In this document: positions 34,983 to 45,473 of the stretch, piece by piece
How positions within the stretch are numbered: the first letter of the stretch is position 1
Layout of the letters: every line of letters begins with the position of its first letter
Assembly: GCA_025655455.1 (NCBI GenBank)
Contig: JAHXIV010000028.1
Location: 1 to 64,000 of the forward strand
Direction: 5' to 3'
DNA from: a gamma proteobacterium symbiont of Taylorina sp.
GTDB taxonomy: Bacteria > Pseudomonadota > Gammaproteobacteria > GRL18
Length of the DNA: 64,000 nt
Notes under the pieces: model-generated
The model's input: only the letters and a program-made list of their open reading frames with translations
Databases searched by the model: none
What the model was told of the DNA's origin: nothing
Position numbers and translations under genes: made by a program

Positions 34983-36143
34983 ATGAATAACGTTAGAAAG
35001 AAAGTCAGGGCAGAGATCAATCTTGCTAATTTAAGACACAATCTTGCCCGGGTAAGAGAGCTGGCTGCTGAAAGTCGGATTATCTCCGTAATCAAAGCCA
35101 ATGCCTATGGTCATGGTGTTTTTCCTATTGTGAGGGCATTAGAAAATAGTGATGTTTTTGCTGTGGCGAGATTAGACGAAGCCTTAGAGTTACGACATTA
35201 CTTAATTAAAGAAAATATAAATAAGCCTATTCTGATTCTGGAAGGTATTTCTTCTATTGATGACTATATTGAATGTGAAAAAGATGATTTAATTCCCACT
35301 ATTCACTGTTTAGAGCAATTTAAAATTCTGTTGTTATTCTTTGAAAAATATTCACACTCAGAACTTATCTACTGGTTAAAAGTTGATACGGGTATGCACC
35401 GTCTGGGCTTATTAGGAGATGACTGGAAAATAGTGCTTGAAGGTCTGAAAAGTTTAGAAACTATGCAATTACCGCAGGGAGTTATGTCACATTTTGCCTG
35501 TGCTGATGAAATGCATAATCCTGCCAATAAACAACAAACTTTACAATTTGAAAAATTTTATAGTGATATAGAAGAGTTTGCAGTAATTGAAAAAAGTATG
35601 GCAAATTCAGCAGCTGTATTATCCATGCCGGAAACACATTTTGGTTGGGTCAGACCGGGCATTATGCTCTATGGAGTATCTCCTTTTGAGGCAGATGCAG
35701 AAGCCAGAACAGGGCTGGATGAGCAATTAAAAGCAGTGATGACACTTTCATCCGAGCTTATTTCTATTAAAGCCTTAAAACAGGGCGACTGTATAGGCTA
35801 TGGTTCCAATTGGTGTTGCCCTGAAGATATGACTATTGGAGTGGTTGCGATTGGCTATGGTGATGGTTATCCTCGCCATGCGAAAGCAGGTACACCTGTA
35901 TTGATTCATGGTATTGAAGTGCCTTTGGTCGGTCGGGTCTCCATGGATATGATTACTATCGACTTGGGTTGTTTTTTTCCACAACATAATAAAATGAAAG
36001 CATTAGCTGATGTGAGCATTGGAGATAGAGTGATATTATGGGGTGATGGACTGGCTATTGAAAAAGTATCACAAAACTCCGCTACAATTGCTTATGAACT
36101 TTTATGTCAGATAACACAGAGAGTAGAATTTCAGTATGTTTGA
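34983..36143 (+). CDS. alr: Alanine racemase
   Basis: 386 residues, slightly longer than the usual ~360. The PLP lysine is K38 in VIKANAYGHG, and the catalytic tyrosine lies in CIGYGSNW. GVVAIGYGDGYPRH and GRVSMDMITID are also conserved. It makes D-alanine for peptidoglycan. The end overlaps the next gene by eight bases. Confidence 0.95.
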   Translation: MNNVRKKVRAEINLANLRHNLARVRELAAESRIISVIKANAYGHGVFPIVRALENSDVFAVARLDEALELRHYLIKENINKPILILEGISSIDDYIECEKDDLIPTIHCLEQFKILLLFFEKYSHSELIYWLKVDTGMHRLGLLGDDWKIVLEGLKSLETMQLPQGVMSHFACADEMHNPANKQQTLQFEKFYSDIEEFAVIEKSMANSAAVLSMPETHFGWVRPGIMLYGVSPFEADAEARTGLDEQLKAVMTLSSELISIKALKQGDCIGYGSNWCCPEDMTIGVVAIGYGDGYPRHAKAGTPVLIHGIEVPLVGRVSMDMITIDLGCFFPQHNKMKALADVSIGDRVILWGDGLAIEKVSQNSATIAYELLCQITQRVEFQYV

Positions 36144-36639
36144 TAAGAGTCTATTAATGCTGATAATAGTGATATTGAGTTTGTATAGTTCCTTGCTTTT
36201 GGCAGAGAGAGATCCAGGCCGGCCTGAACTACCCCGCATACAAGATCTCCAAGAAACTGCTCAATTATCTCAGGATAAAAAACTCCCTATATTAATGATG
36301 TTCGGTACTGATGAATGTCCATTTTGTGAACGTCTGAGAGAAGAATTTTTAATTCCTATGATTATTTCCGGTGACTACACGGAGAAAGTTATTTTGCGAG
36401 AAGTTCATCTTGGTTACGGGAGCAGCATAATTGATTTTTCCGGCAAGAAAATAACAGCACGCCAATTAGCAAAGCGTTATGGTGTCAGGCTTTTTCCAAC
36501 TACAATCCTGATTGACAGTCATGGTAAATTACTAATTGAACCAATCCTTGGAATCACAACACCGTCTTTATTTGGTGGAACATTGGATGATGGCATCGAT
36601 AAAGCTCTGGTATTATTAATAAAAAATTCAGGCTCCTGA
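36136..36639 (+). CDS. Secreted thioredoxin-fold protein
   Basis: 167 residues with an N-terminal signal peptide (LLMLIIVILSLYSSLLLAE), a thioredoxin-like core with active site CPFC (in FGTDECPFCERLREEFL), and the cis-proline strand FPTTILID. It belongs to the thioredoxin_2/SoxW-like group by appearance. A periplasmic disulfide or cytochrome-maturation role is likely but not specific. It is translationally coupled to alr (eight-base overlap), an unusual partner. Confidence 0.8.
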   Translation: MFDKSLLMLIIVILSLYSSLLLAERDPGRPELPRIQDLQETAQLSQDKKLPILMMFGTDECPFCERLREEFLIPMIISGDYTEKVILREVHLGYGSSIIDFSGKKITARQLAKRYGVRLFPTTILIDSHGKLLIEPILGITTPSLFGGTLDDGIDKALVLLIKNSGS

Positions 36640-36681
36640 TCCTGTCCGAGAATAAAAATCCTACTACAGAAAAGCCATTTT

Positions 36682-36717
36682 TGTCCTATTTCACTATCAT
36701 TTTCGTTAAATAGGACA
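36682..36717. repeat. Inverted repeat between convergent genes
   Basis: TGTCCTATTT (36682-36691) and AAATAGGACA (36708-36717) are perfect 10-base arms around a 16-base spacer. No T-run follows on either strand, so it is not a classical terminator. It could be a protein binding site or a Rho-independent stop with weak tail. Confidence 0.4.
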
Positions 36718-36781
36718 GCTATTCGCTTTTAAATGATAGAAAAAAATAATTTTAATACTGTGACTACACTTTTAAGTAAGC

Positions 36782-37975
36782 TCAAAGAGGGTGCTCCTCT
36801 TGCCATTGTGGTATCCACTCTAATAAATTGTCATAAGGCATAGGTCTGGCAATAAAGTAGCCTTGGGCAAAATCACAGCCTAATTCCCGGATAAGTTCCA
36901 GAGATTCTTTTGTTTCCACACCTTCTGCAACAATCTTCATGCCGAGTTTATGTCCGAGTATGATGCTCATTTCTATAATGGCTCTAGCTTCTTTATCCTG
37001 TAAAGCATCCATGACAAAGGAACGGTCAATTTTCATTTCTGTGAATGGTATACGGTAGAGTTGCTGTAAGGATGAATAACCGGTACCAAAGTCATCAATA
37101 GAAAGATTAAAGCCTTTCATACGGATGCGAGTTAAAATCTCTAATGAATTGACCAGATCAGCCATGATAGCAGTTTCGGTTAATTCTATAGTAATATCAC
37201 TGCTGGAGAGTGAATACTTAAGTAGATTGGATAGCAGCCATTCAGGAAATTCAAGACTTTTAATGTTATTGGCAGAAAGATTAACTGAAACAAAGGGATG
37301 CAATCCTTCAAGCCCACACTGTTCACACTGTTTAAATGATGTCTCCAGAATAAGTTGAGATAATTGATCCATTAATCCTGATTCTTCTGCCAGAGGGATG
37401 AAGGCATCAGGTGGAAGCAGGCCTTTTTCAGGATGTTTCCATCTCACTAATGCTTCAGTGCTGGAAAACTGGTTGTTATTAAGCTCTATTTTAGGCTGGT
37501 AATAGAGCACAAATTCTTTCTGTTTGATGCCCTGTTCAAGCTCAGCCTCAGTTATGCTGGTTGAAGCTATTTTGCTCTGTTGTTTTTTCTTTATCTCATC
37601 CGCTTTTATTGATAGCAGCAAAGTCTCTAAATCATCAATTTTAATAGGTTTACTCATACTACCCTTGATATTAAGACCCCGTTCTTTGGCTAAATTTTTG
37701 GCAGAATGTAAGACACTATCATCATAACCGCTCACTAAAATAATGGCTGCTCCCACCTGTTTTTCAGCCAGGTAACGTAAAACCTCCACCCCATCCATAT
37801 CAGGTAAAACCAGATCCAGTACAATAACATCCACTGCAGATATAAAGTGGCGTTCAAAGTCGAGAAAGGAAAGGTGTGACTGTACTGAATAGCCGCATCC
37901 CTCTGCGACATCGCACACAAACTCAGTAATGCCTGCTTCATCATCAATTACAACCAGCTGTGGTTTATTAGTCAT
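36782..37975 (-). CDS. REC-EAL response regulator (c-di-GMP phosphodiesterase)
   Basis: 397 residues. An N-terminal receiver (IDDEAGITEFV, phospho-acceptor Asp in VIVLDLVLPDMDG, SKP lysine) is joined by a short linker to an EAL domain with intact TEALVRWKHP, DDFGTGYSSL and AEGVET, so the domain should hydrolyse c-di-GMP. The start overlaps the preceding kinase gene by four bases, making the sensor kinase its obvious phosphodonor. Confidence 0.9.
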   Translation of the reverse strand: MTNKPQLVVIDDEAGITEFVCDVAEGCGYSVQSHLSFLDFERHFISAVDVIVLDLVLPDMDGVEVLRYLAEKQVGAAIILVSGYDDSVLHSAKNLAKERGLNIKGSMSKPIKIDDLETLLLSIKADEIKKKQQSKIASTSITEAELEQGIKQKEFVLYYQPKIELNNNQFSSTEALVRWKHPEKGLLPPDAFIPLAEESGLMDQLSQLILETSFKQCEQCGLEGLHPFVSVNLSANNIKSLEFPEWLLSNLLKYSLSSSDITIELTETAIMADLVNSLEILTRIRMKGFNLSIDDFGTGYSSLQQLYRIPFTEMKIDRSFVMDALQDKEARAIIEMSIILGHKLGMKIVAEGVETKESLELIRELGCDFAQGYFIARPMPYDNLLEWIPQWQEEHPL

Positions 37976-40953
37976 TCTGTTTCTCCTTTATCTCTCACTG
38001 ATTGATTAACTGCTTTACGAATACCTAAAGCTAATTCTTTAAAGCTATAAGGCTTGGCCAGCAAGTGAGCAGCAAATCGGGACTGACCATTTTTTACCAA
38101 TGCTTTTTTCGTAAAGCCTGATGCCAGCAATACTTTAATAGCAGGGTTGATGAGTTCTGCCTGTTCAGCCAGTTCATAACCATTCATACCACCAGGCATG
38201 ATCACATCACTGAAGAGTATATTAATCTCTTTATGTTGATGCAATAGTTTAACAGCCTCATGACCAGTGCCTGCTGATAAAGTTTTATAGCCCAGCTCTT
38301 TTAGCTGACTGCAGGCAACTATAATCAGTCCAGGTTCATCATCAACTACCAGGATTGTTTCATTACCCTCAGGTAAATCCATCTTCTCGTCAGCAACAGG
38401 ATGAGATGATTCAGATGTTGCTTTGCTTCGGGGTAAAAAAAGATGGAAGGAAGTGCCTATATCCACTTCTGAATAAACTTTTAAATGTCCTTTTGAACGT
38501 TTAAAAAAACCAAACACCATACTGAGTCCCAATCCTGTTCCTTTACCCTGAGCTTTGGTGGTATAAAAAGGTTCAAAAATATGTGTCATTTCTTCATCAG
38601 AGATGCCACATCCCGTATCAGTAATGATACATTCAATATAATCACCAGCTTTGACATCAGGATGTTGTGATACATAACTTTGATCCAGTGTTTTATTACG
38701 TGTCTCAATGGTTAAACGCCCTCCATCGGGCATCACATCCCGTGCATTTAGAACCAGATTAAGTATGGAATCTTTAAATGCTCCGGGATCAATGTCGGTT
38801 AAATACGGGGAAGCAACAAAGTGATATTCTACTGAAATTTCCGGGGTAACTGAGCGATTAATCAATCTGTCTACATCATTAATAATTTGATTAATATTGC
38901 TGGTTTTTTTAAGATGTTCCTGTTTGCGTGAGAAACCCAATAGCTGCTTTGTCAGATCAGCTGCCCGTAATGCAGCAGTATAGGCTGCATCCACCTTGCG
39001 CAGTGATATGTCATTGCCTTTAACCAGACGTTCAAGAAAACCCAGATTGCCAATAATGATCCCCAGCAAATTATTAAAATCATGGGCAATACCACCGCTT
39101 AGCTGACCGATTGCCTCCATTTTTTGAGCCTGACGTAGTTGTTCTTCAGTTTTATTTCTTATTGTAATATCCAGAATGAATGCAACAAAGACAGGCTGTT
39201 CTTTAAAATGAGAATATTGCAGGTTAACCTCGACCGGATAAGTTGAACCATCCTTGCGTTGATGAATCGTTTCAAAATTGAGAATTTTTTCCTGACCAGT
39301 GGTTAATGGCAAAATAAGTTCAATAAATTGTTTTTTAGACATGTCTTTTTTAATATCAAAGGGCGTTAGATTTTTTAGTTCGCTATTCGAATACCCCAGA
39401 TTTTGGCGGGCACCTTTATTGACATGAATAAAATGCAAATTTTTATCAAAAATATAAATCTCATTTTTTGAGTCTTCAATTAATGACCATAATTCTACTG
39501 TTTCCTGTGTTTGATTTTTTAGTTTTAATGCCATGCGGTTTGATTGAGTTACATCACGAAAGACAAGAACAACACCAATTATTATATTTTGATGGCTTAT
39601 AATGGGTGCTGCAGAGTCTTCAATGGTAATTTCTGAACCATCTTTTTTTATTAATAGTGTATTGTTTTCCAGAGAAATAATTTTTTCTTGTTTTAAACAT
39701 TTTTGAACCGGGCTTTCAATTCTTAAATGTGTCTCATCATTAATAATATTGAAAACAGTATCAAGTGCCTGTCCAATGGCCTCGGTATTACTCCAGCCAG
39801 TTAAATTTTCAGCAACAGGGTTAATGAAGATGATATGACCATTAAGATCAACTGAAATAACGGCGTCACCAATGGATCTTAGTGTGGTCAGTGTTTTTTC
39901 TTCTGATATTTCCAGAGTTTGTTTTACCTTTTGCAGATGCTGAGTCAAAGCCATAAGACACTTATTTTTTTGATGAAAGCGTAAAACAACAAGAGTCAGT
40001 GTTATTAAGATAAAAATAAGAGTAATCAATACAAACGCAGGATTTGTATTCACAAATTCAGCAATATCAAAACGTCCATAACTGGCATAACTTCCCACTT
40101 TCAGCTTTTTCATCAATTCATGAACAGGGTTGTAATCAAGTGGAATACTCCAGGCATGATGAGTGCTGATTTCAGAGTTAATACTGACTGATTTTATTGC
40201 CAGCAAATGAATGACAATGTCAGAAGCAATAATCGGGGATGCATGTTTAGCTTTGGCAAATGCCCATTCAGGGTATAAGGAAGTGCTGTGTAACAATGGA
40301 AATCCCGGTGTTTTCTGTAAATTGAGAATACGCAGTGCATCAGGAGTTAATTGTCCATTTTTTATCATTGTCTCAATGATCTCCGTACGTACAATCCCGA
40401 CATCCGCACGCCCGGAAATAACATCCTCAACAACCCCCTCATGGCTACCTGAAAAAATGACTTGTTTACAGTCTTTGTAGGCATCAATTCCAGAGATTAA
40501 TAATTCATTATAACCAATAAGCCAGCCGCCAAAGCCCTTCTTTGTCACTCCGGCGATTATTTTGTTTTTGATATCCTGTAAATTACTGATGTTATCATCA
40601 TGATTCCGGGAAAAAATAACAGAACCAAATTGATCCAGTCCCCCTTTCTTTATCATGGTCAGTATACGTGTTGCCCCATATAAATGTTCTAAATCAACAT
40701 AGGCAACAGGTTGGGTAATAACAAAGTCAATCTTTCCCCTTGAAAAAAGTAGATCCATTTCATCAATACTTTCAACGGGCAATAAGGAAAATGTATGCTG
40801 GGGTATTTTTTCCTGAAGATAATGAATGGTTGGCATCCAGTGCTCAACTGCCTGTTCTGCACCGGAATGGGCACGAACTGCAATGACGACATCATCTGCC
40901 AGAGTAAAATGGGAAAAGAATATTAAGGCTAAAAACAGTGTCTTTAGAGACAT
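37972..40953 (-). CDS. PhnD-like periplasmic sensor hybrid histidine kinase
   Basis: 993 residues. A signal peptide precedes a periplasmic binding protein domain of the PhnD/TtrS type (about 20-290: PTIHYLQEKI, SRGKIDFVITQP, GFGGWLIGYNELL, GRADVGIVRTEII). A membrane helix (about 310-330), two PAS domains, a kinase core with GQLSGGIAHDFNNLLG and GTGLGLSMVFGFFKR, and a C-terminal receiver (INILFSDVIMPGGMNG) follow. This PBP-sensor layout is known from tetrathionate and thiosulfate-type sensors such as TtrS, but the ligand here cannot be told. The C-terminal 4-base overlap couples it to the REC-EAL gene. Confidence 0.88.
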   Translation of the reverse strand: MSLKTLFLALIFFSHFTLADDVVIAVRAHSGAEQAVEHWMPTIHYLQEKIPQHTFSLLPVESIDEMDLLFSRGKIDFVITQPVAYVDLEHLYGATRILTMIKKGGLDQFGSVIFSRNHDDNISNLQDIKNKIIAGVTKKGFGGWLIGYNELLISGIDAYKDCKQVIFSGSHEGVVEDVISGRADVGIVRTEIIETMIKNGQLTPDALRILNLQKTPGFPLLHSTSLYPEWAFAKAKHASPIIASDIVIHLLAIKSVSINSEISTHHAWSIPLDYNPVHELMKKLKVGSYASYGRFDIAEFVNTNPAFVLITLIFILITLTLVVLRFHQKNKCLMALTQHLQKVKQTLEISEEKTLTTLRSIGDAVISVDLNGHIIFINPVAENLTGWSNTEAIGQALDTVFNIINDETHLRIESPVQKCLKQEKIISLENNTLLIKKDGSEITIEDSAAPIISHQNIIIGVVLVFRDVTQSNRMALKLKNQTQETVELWSLIEDSKNEIYIFDKNLHFIHVNKGARQNLGYSNSELKNLTPFDIKKDMSKKQFIELILPLTTGQEKILNFETIHQRKDGSTYPVEVNLQYSHFKEQPVFVAFILDITIRNKTEEQLRQAQKMEAIGQLSGGIAHDFNNLLGIIIGNLGFLERLVKGNDISLRKVDAAYTAALRAADLTKQLLGFSRKQEHLKKTSNINQIINDVDRLINRSVTPEISVEYHFVASPYLTDIDPGAFKDSILNLVLNARDVMPDGGRLTIETRNKTLDQSYVSQHPDVKAGDYIECIITDTGCGISDEEMTHIFEPFYTTKAQGKGTGLGLSMVFGFFKRSKGHLKVYSEVDIGTSFHLFLPRSKATSESSHPVADEKMDLPEGNETILVVDDEPGLIIVACSQLKELGYKTLSAGTGHEAVKLLHQHKEINILFSDVIMPGGMNGYELAEQAELINPAIKVLLASGFTKKALVKNGQSRFAAHLLAKPYSFKELALGIRKAVNQSVRDKGETE

Positions 40954-41235
40954 AGACTTAATCCATCCGCTTAGAAGTTAATAAAGATATATTATTAATT
41001 CTAGCTCAGATAATATATTTTTCAAGCTGAGTCTGTCAGACAATCATAATCAGACTGGGAATTTTTGCTTCCAATTTTTAACAATTGTAGATGTCCGTTA
41101 TCTGGAAATTAAATAATATTGTTGTTGTTCCTCTAATTAGTACTATAGGTCATTAGCTGATAATTTAATTTCCTGCCACCCATGGCAGTCATGTTTTTTT
41201 GTCACATGAAAAGTATGCATTTCTGTGATGAATCT

Positions 41236-43008
41236 TTATTCAGGTTTAACCAGTAGATAAAAAAGTACTAAATTGCTAATAAAAGAAATGATGGCAATAC
41301 TTTTCCATACCAGCATAGGGTTTCTTTCAATTAATGGGCTAACTGACATATTAAGAAAATGAGAATTAGGGTTTTGTAAATCATATAAAAACTCAAAAAC
41401 ATCTTCATGACGTAATTTGATATCGAGTGACAAAGATTTTTTTATTGCACCATCCATCCAGTTGGGTACCATAGGGTTGAGATGAATACTGGAAATATAG
41501 TTTAATTTTGATAATTGTCGATAATTAGCCTTTTCCGGCATATCCTGACCAAAGGGCAAAGCATTATTAAGTAGTTCATAAGTAATCACTGCCAATGAAT
41601 ATAAGTCACTGCGTTCACCACCGGACTGACCCAGATAAAATTCCGGGGCACTATAATTAACAGTACCTAATAAAGTATTCTGATCTTCCCCTGATTTTTT
41701 TAATTCCTCTATTCCGGCTATTTTAACTGAACCAAAATCAATAATTTTTATCTGATTGTCTACATCAATCATGATATTTTCCGGTTTAAGATCCTGATGC
41801 AGCATTTCCATGTGATGAAATGCCCGCAGACCCTTGGCAATTTGCTCTACTATGGGCAGAACTATACTAATGTCAGGTAGAGGATTTCTCTTCATCCATT
41901 CTCTTAAAGTGATGCCCTGTAAATATTCAGTCACATAATAAAGAGAATTGGTTTTGCTCTCGAGTTTGAGTATTTTAAGTACATAAGGTGAATTAATCCT
42001 TTTACCCGCCCACTCTTCATGTAAAAATTGCTCAATAAAGTGCTCGTCATCTGAAAAATTAATAGAGGGTGTCTTAAGAATAACGCTGCTATTTGTTTTT
42101 ATATGTTTTGCAGAATATATCTGGGTACGATTACTGGCATGAAGTTCTTCAATGACTTGATAGCCATCCAGTATCATTCCAGCTTCTAAAGGCGGTGGAA
42201 ATGGTAATTCATGGGCTTTTAATAATATCTCTTTCTCTTCAGCAAGCGGAAGATTATTCACTTTAAGAATCTGAATGCTGAGGTTATCATCACTGTGATT
42301 TTCTAATGCCTGTTGAGCGATCTCATGACATTGTCGGGTGAATAATGGTTCTGATTGATCATTGTCATAAGCATTGAGTTCAGAAGAAATTAATAATTTC
42401 TGAAGTTTTTTATGGGATAAAAAATCATGGATACCATCTGTAGATAGCACAAAGATATCCTCTTTTTCAAGGGTCAGTTTGTGGTAATCAATATCCAGAT
42501 GTAGATCAATACCCATGGCACGGTTAAGATAACTTTTTTCATCAGTTTTTGAATCCGATAGCCAGACACGATGATCTCTGGTGATTTGTTCTAATTCATT
42601 ATCTCTTAAACGATAAATTCGGGAATCACCAATATGAAATATATGTGCTGTATTTGATTTTAAAACCAGAATACTTAAAGTCGTCACCATACCGCGGGTA
42701 CTCTGATACTCAGTGTGGCCACGGCTATACAGCCAGCTGTTTAGAGCAGAAAGAATTTTTTGTGCAGAATTTGGAACAGTCCAGGAATCAGGGGTACTAT
42801 AATAATCATTAATAAAACCATTGATACAGGCATGGCTGGCTTCCTTGCCGGCATCACTGGAACTCATACCGTCAGCAATGGCAATGACAATACCTTTATT
42901 TTTCAGACTATGACCATGGGGTGTTTTACAGATCAGAAAATCATCATTATCATCCTTTATACCTTTATCACTATAGGCACCCAGGCTGATTTCCAATTTA
43001 TTGTTCAT
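41236..43008 (-). CDS. PP2C phosphatase fused to a Ser/Thr protein kinase, membrane-anchored
   Basis: The start is taken at ATG 43008 (590 residues); an upstream TTG would overlap narK. The N-terminal PP2C domain has SDKGIKDDNDDFL, IADGMSSSDAGKEAS and GDSRIYRL. The protein kinase domain (about 265-555) has HQDLKPENIMID, IIDFGSV and GTVNYSAPEF. A C-terminal membrane helix (SIAIISFISNLVLFYLLV) anchors it. Fused kinase-phosphatases of this type often sit next to nitrate transporter genes, as here with narK 31 bases upstream; a role in controlling nitrate uptake or reduction is inferred from that, not shown. Confidence 0.88.
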   Translation of the reverse strand: MNNKLEISLGAYSDKGIKDDNDDFLICKTPHGHSLKNKGIVIAIADGMSSSDAGKEASHACINGFINDYYSTPDSWTVPNSAQKILSALNSWLYSRGHTEYQSTRGMVTTLSILVLKSNTAHIFHIGDSRIYRLRDNELEQITRDHRVWLSDSKTDEKSYLNRAMGIDLHLDIDYHKLTLEKEDIFVLSTDGIHDFLSHKKLQKLLISSELNAYDNDQSEPLFTRQCHEIAQQALENHSDDNLSIQILKVNNLPLAEEKEILLKAHELPFPPPLEAGMILDGYQVIEELHASNRTQIYSAKHIKTNSSVILKTPSINFSDDEHFIEQFLHEEWAGKRINSPYVLKILKLESKTNSLYYVTEYLQGITLREWMKRNPLPDISIVLPIVEQIAKGLRAFHHMEMLHQDLKPENIMIDVDNQIKIIDFGSVKIAGIEELKKSGEDQNTLLGTVNYSAPEFYLGQSGGERSDLYSLAVITYELLNNALPFGQDMPEKANYRQLSKLNYISSIHLNPMVPNWMDGAIKKSLSLDIKLRHEDVFEFLYDLQNPNSHFLNMSVSPLIERNPMLVWKSIAIISFISNLVLFYLLVKPE

Positions 43009-43039
43009 AGTTTTTAAGTTACCGGTGGGAGTGAAGCAG

Positions 43040-44518
43040 TTAATTGACTTCAATCATTTCAACAGTACCATCTGGTAATACCTCAGCCATATGTCCCTCC
43101 GGCTCATCAATAAACTGAATAGCAAGCAGAACAAATAGTGCAGCACCGGCAATTGTCATAAAGAAAATTTGTGGTGATACAAAAGAGAGCACAGTTAAAA
43201 ATAGTACTGCACCCACATTGCCATAGGCACCAACCATCCCGGCAATCTGGCCTGTCATACGACGCTTAATCAGAGGAACCATGGCAAAAACAGCCCCTTC
43301 CCCTGCCTGCACAAAGAAAGAACACATCATTGTGACTGCCACTGCCAGCATCAGAGACCAGCTGGATTCAATTTGACTCATCACTAAGTATCCGGCAACC
43401 AGCCCTAATAGGAAAATGGTTAATGATTTTTTGCGACCAAACTTGTCACTGATGAGGCCGCCGCCCGGACGTGCAATGAGATTCATAAAGGCAAAGCCTG
43501 ATGCCAATAAGCCAGCCATGACAGCAGTGACACCATGTGATTCACTAAAAGTATTATAAAAGAACAATGGCAGCATGGAAACCACTGCTAACTCAGAACC
43601 AAAAGTCACCATATAGGCTAAATCAAGAATAGCCACCTGCTTAAACTTATAGCGATGAATTTGCGGGACTTCTGTTTTTAGATTTTCATTATTAATATGA
43701 AATATTTTATAAACATTATATAAAAATAATGCAGCAATGCCTGCATAAATAATATTTGCTGTTGCGGCCGCTAATAAATTGACACCGGCAGGTGACAGTT
43801 TCCAGGTTAATAAAGATAACGTAGCATACATAGGGATTGACATCAAAATATAAAAATATAAATCGCCTTTTGAAGTGACCTCCATTGCACCGATACGTTT
43901 AGGTTTAAAATAAGTGGAACCCTTAGGGGTATCTGTGACACTAAAAAAATAGATAACTGAATATACCAGAGCAATAACACCGGTTAAAGCAACAGCATAG
44001 CGCCAGCCCTCATCTCCGCCAAAGACAAGAGCAATGGTAGGCAGACTCATTGCAGCAGCAGCTGATCCAAAGTTACCCCAGCCGCCATAAATGCCCTCAG
44101 CCACCCCTACCTGTTTAGCCGGGAACCATTCACCCATCATGCGAATACCGATAACAAATCCAGCCCCTACAAAGCCTAATAAAAAGCGAGCCAGAGCCAG
44201 GCTTTCAAAACTATCAGCCACTGCAAACATAAAACAGGGAATACTGCCGAGCGCTAATAAGCTTGAATAGGTTCGTTTGGGACCAAACTTATCAACCAGC
44301 ATACCAATGATGATCCGTGCCGGAATGGTCAGAGCAACATTTAATATCAATATGGTCTTGATTTGTTGATCAGTCAGTCCCAATGTGCCTTTAATGGCAA
44401 TCAATAATGGGGCATGATTAAACCAGACAAAAAAGCTGATAAAAAATGCTATCCAGCTCAAGTGCAAAATTTTTATTTTTCCTGTAAAGGAAAATAAATT
44501 CATAGAATCTTTTGACAT
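43040..44518 (-). CDS. narK: Nitrate/nitrite transporter of the NarK/NasA MFS family
   Basis: 492 residues with about 12 membrane segments. The two nitrate-signature glycine motifs are present: [16 protein letters not shown] and [14 protein letters not shown]. The [20 protein letters not shown] and [19 protein letters not shown] loops are classic MFS A-motifs. It moves nitrate in or exchanges nitrate for nitrite across the inner membrane. AGGAGC gives a good ribosome site. The sequence TTGATTTATAATTA at 44587-44600 is half of an FNR-like box. No nar or nap genes are in this window. Confidence 0.92.
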   Translation of the reverse strand: MSKDSMNLFSFTGKIKILHLSWIAFFISFFVWFNHAPLLIAIKGTLGLTDQQIKTILILNVALTIPARIIIGMLVDKFGPKRTYSSLLALGSIPCFMFAVADSFESLALARFLLGFVGAGFVIGIRMMGEWFPAKQVGVAEGIYGGWGNFGSAAAAMSLPTIALVFGGDEGWRYAVALTGVIALVYSVIYFFSVTDTPKGSTYFKPKRIGAMEVTSKGDLYFYILMSIPMYATLSLLTWKLSPAGVNLLAAATANIIYAGIAALFLYNVYKIFHINNENLKTEVPQIHRYKFKQVAILDLAYMVTFGSELAVVSMLPLFFYNTFSESHGVTAVMAGLLASGFAFMNLIARPGGGLISDKFGRKKSLTIFLLGLVAGYLVMSQIESSWSLMLAVAVTMMCSFFVQAGEGAVFAMVPLIKRRMTGQIAGMVGAYGNVGAVLFLTVLSFVSPQIFFMTIAGAALFVLLAIQFIDEPEGHMAEVLPDGTVEMIEVN

Positions 44519-44774
44519 TTCAAATGCTCCTAAAAGTTATACTAATAATGTTCTTTTAGCAGGAATTATGCCAATAAATTAACTTATTGATTTATAATTA
44601 AAATATTGTTTTTTTTGAGGAAAACCTGGAAATGAAAATACAGAAATAGAAATAAAACGATTATCATTGCACCAATATTGATCAATAAGTCATAGTTCAT
44701 TTCATTTGTTTGCCGTTATGCAGCAGCTTATCCAGTTACTCTAATGCAAGCATTTTAACCAATACCATTTTGTA

Positions 44775-45443
44775 TTAAAATGCTGTAATATTTTCCAGTA
44801 AATTGTGTTCTAATTGTTCAACTGTATCACAAATCATTATAGGTTTTTGCTCAAGCAAGTATTCAATGTCGTGAACACCATAACTTACACCAAGACTATC
44901 CATTTTAATATTATTTGCCATTTCTAGATCATAAACTGTATCACCAACCATAATAGCATCTGATGCAGTTAATGAAAACTCATCCAATAATTCGCATAGC
45001 ATTTGAGGATTTGGTTTAGAAAAAGTTTCATCTGCACAACGACTGGCATGTATGAAGGATCTAATACCTGATTCACCGATAGCATGCTCAAGACCCTGAC
45101 GACCTTTTCCTGTTGCAATAGCAATCATTACATCACATTGATGTAATTTTTTAATCATATTACTGATACCATCAAAAAGATGTGGCGCTGCTTGTTCTGG
45201 TGATAAAAAAATATGACGGTACAATTCTGAAAAATGTTTAATTTGTTGTGCATTTAATTCTGGATATAATTGCCTAACAGCTTCACCTAATCCCAAACCA
45301 ATAACATTTTTTAATGTGTCATCACTGCGATCCACAAGATTCAGTTGCAATAATGTGGTACGTAGTGTTTGTACAATTTTTTGCTGAGAATCCATTAAAG
45401 TACCGTCCCAGTCAAAAATAATCAGCTTATATTTTTTGTTCAT
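44775..45443 (-). CDS. HAD-family hydrolase, phosphoglycolate phosphatase-like
   Basis: 222 residues with the four HAD motifs: DWDGTLMDSQ (nucleophile Asp and general acid), AIATGKG, K in FSKPNPQM, and MVGDTVYDLEMA. The cap domain sits between motif I and II (subfamily IA). It may be Gph or a related small sugar-phosphate phosphatase; the substrate is not determinable. It lies 30 bases after icd on the same strand. Confidence 0.88.
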   Translation of the reverse strand: MNKKYKLIIFDWDGTLMDSQQKIVQTLRTTLLQLNLVDRSDDTLKNVIGLGLGEAVRQLYPELNAQQIKHFSELYRHIFLSPEQAAPHLFDGISNMIKKLHQCDVMIAIATGKGRQGLEHAIGESGIRSFIHASRCADETFSKPNPQMLCELLDEFSLTASDAIMVGDTVYDLEMANNIKMDSLGVSYGVHDIEYLLEQKPIMICDTVEQLEHNLLENITAF

Positions 45444-45473
45444 ATTATTTTTTAAATATTTTTATTTCGGTAT

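Noticed and set aside
36682-36717. Rho-independent terminator
   Set aside because: Perfect inverted repeat but a 16-base loop and no T-run; kept only as an inverted repeat.
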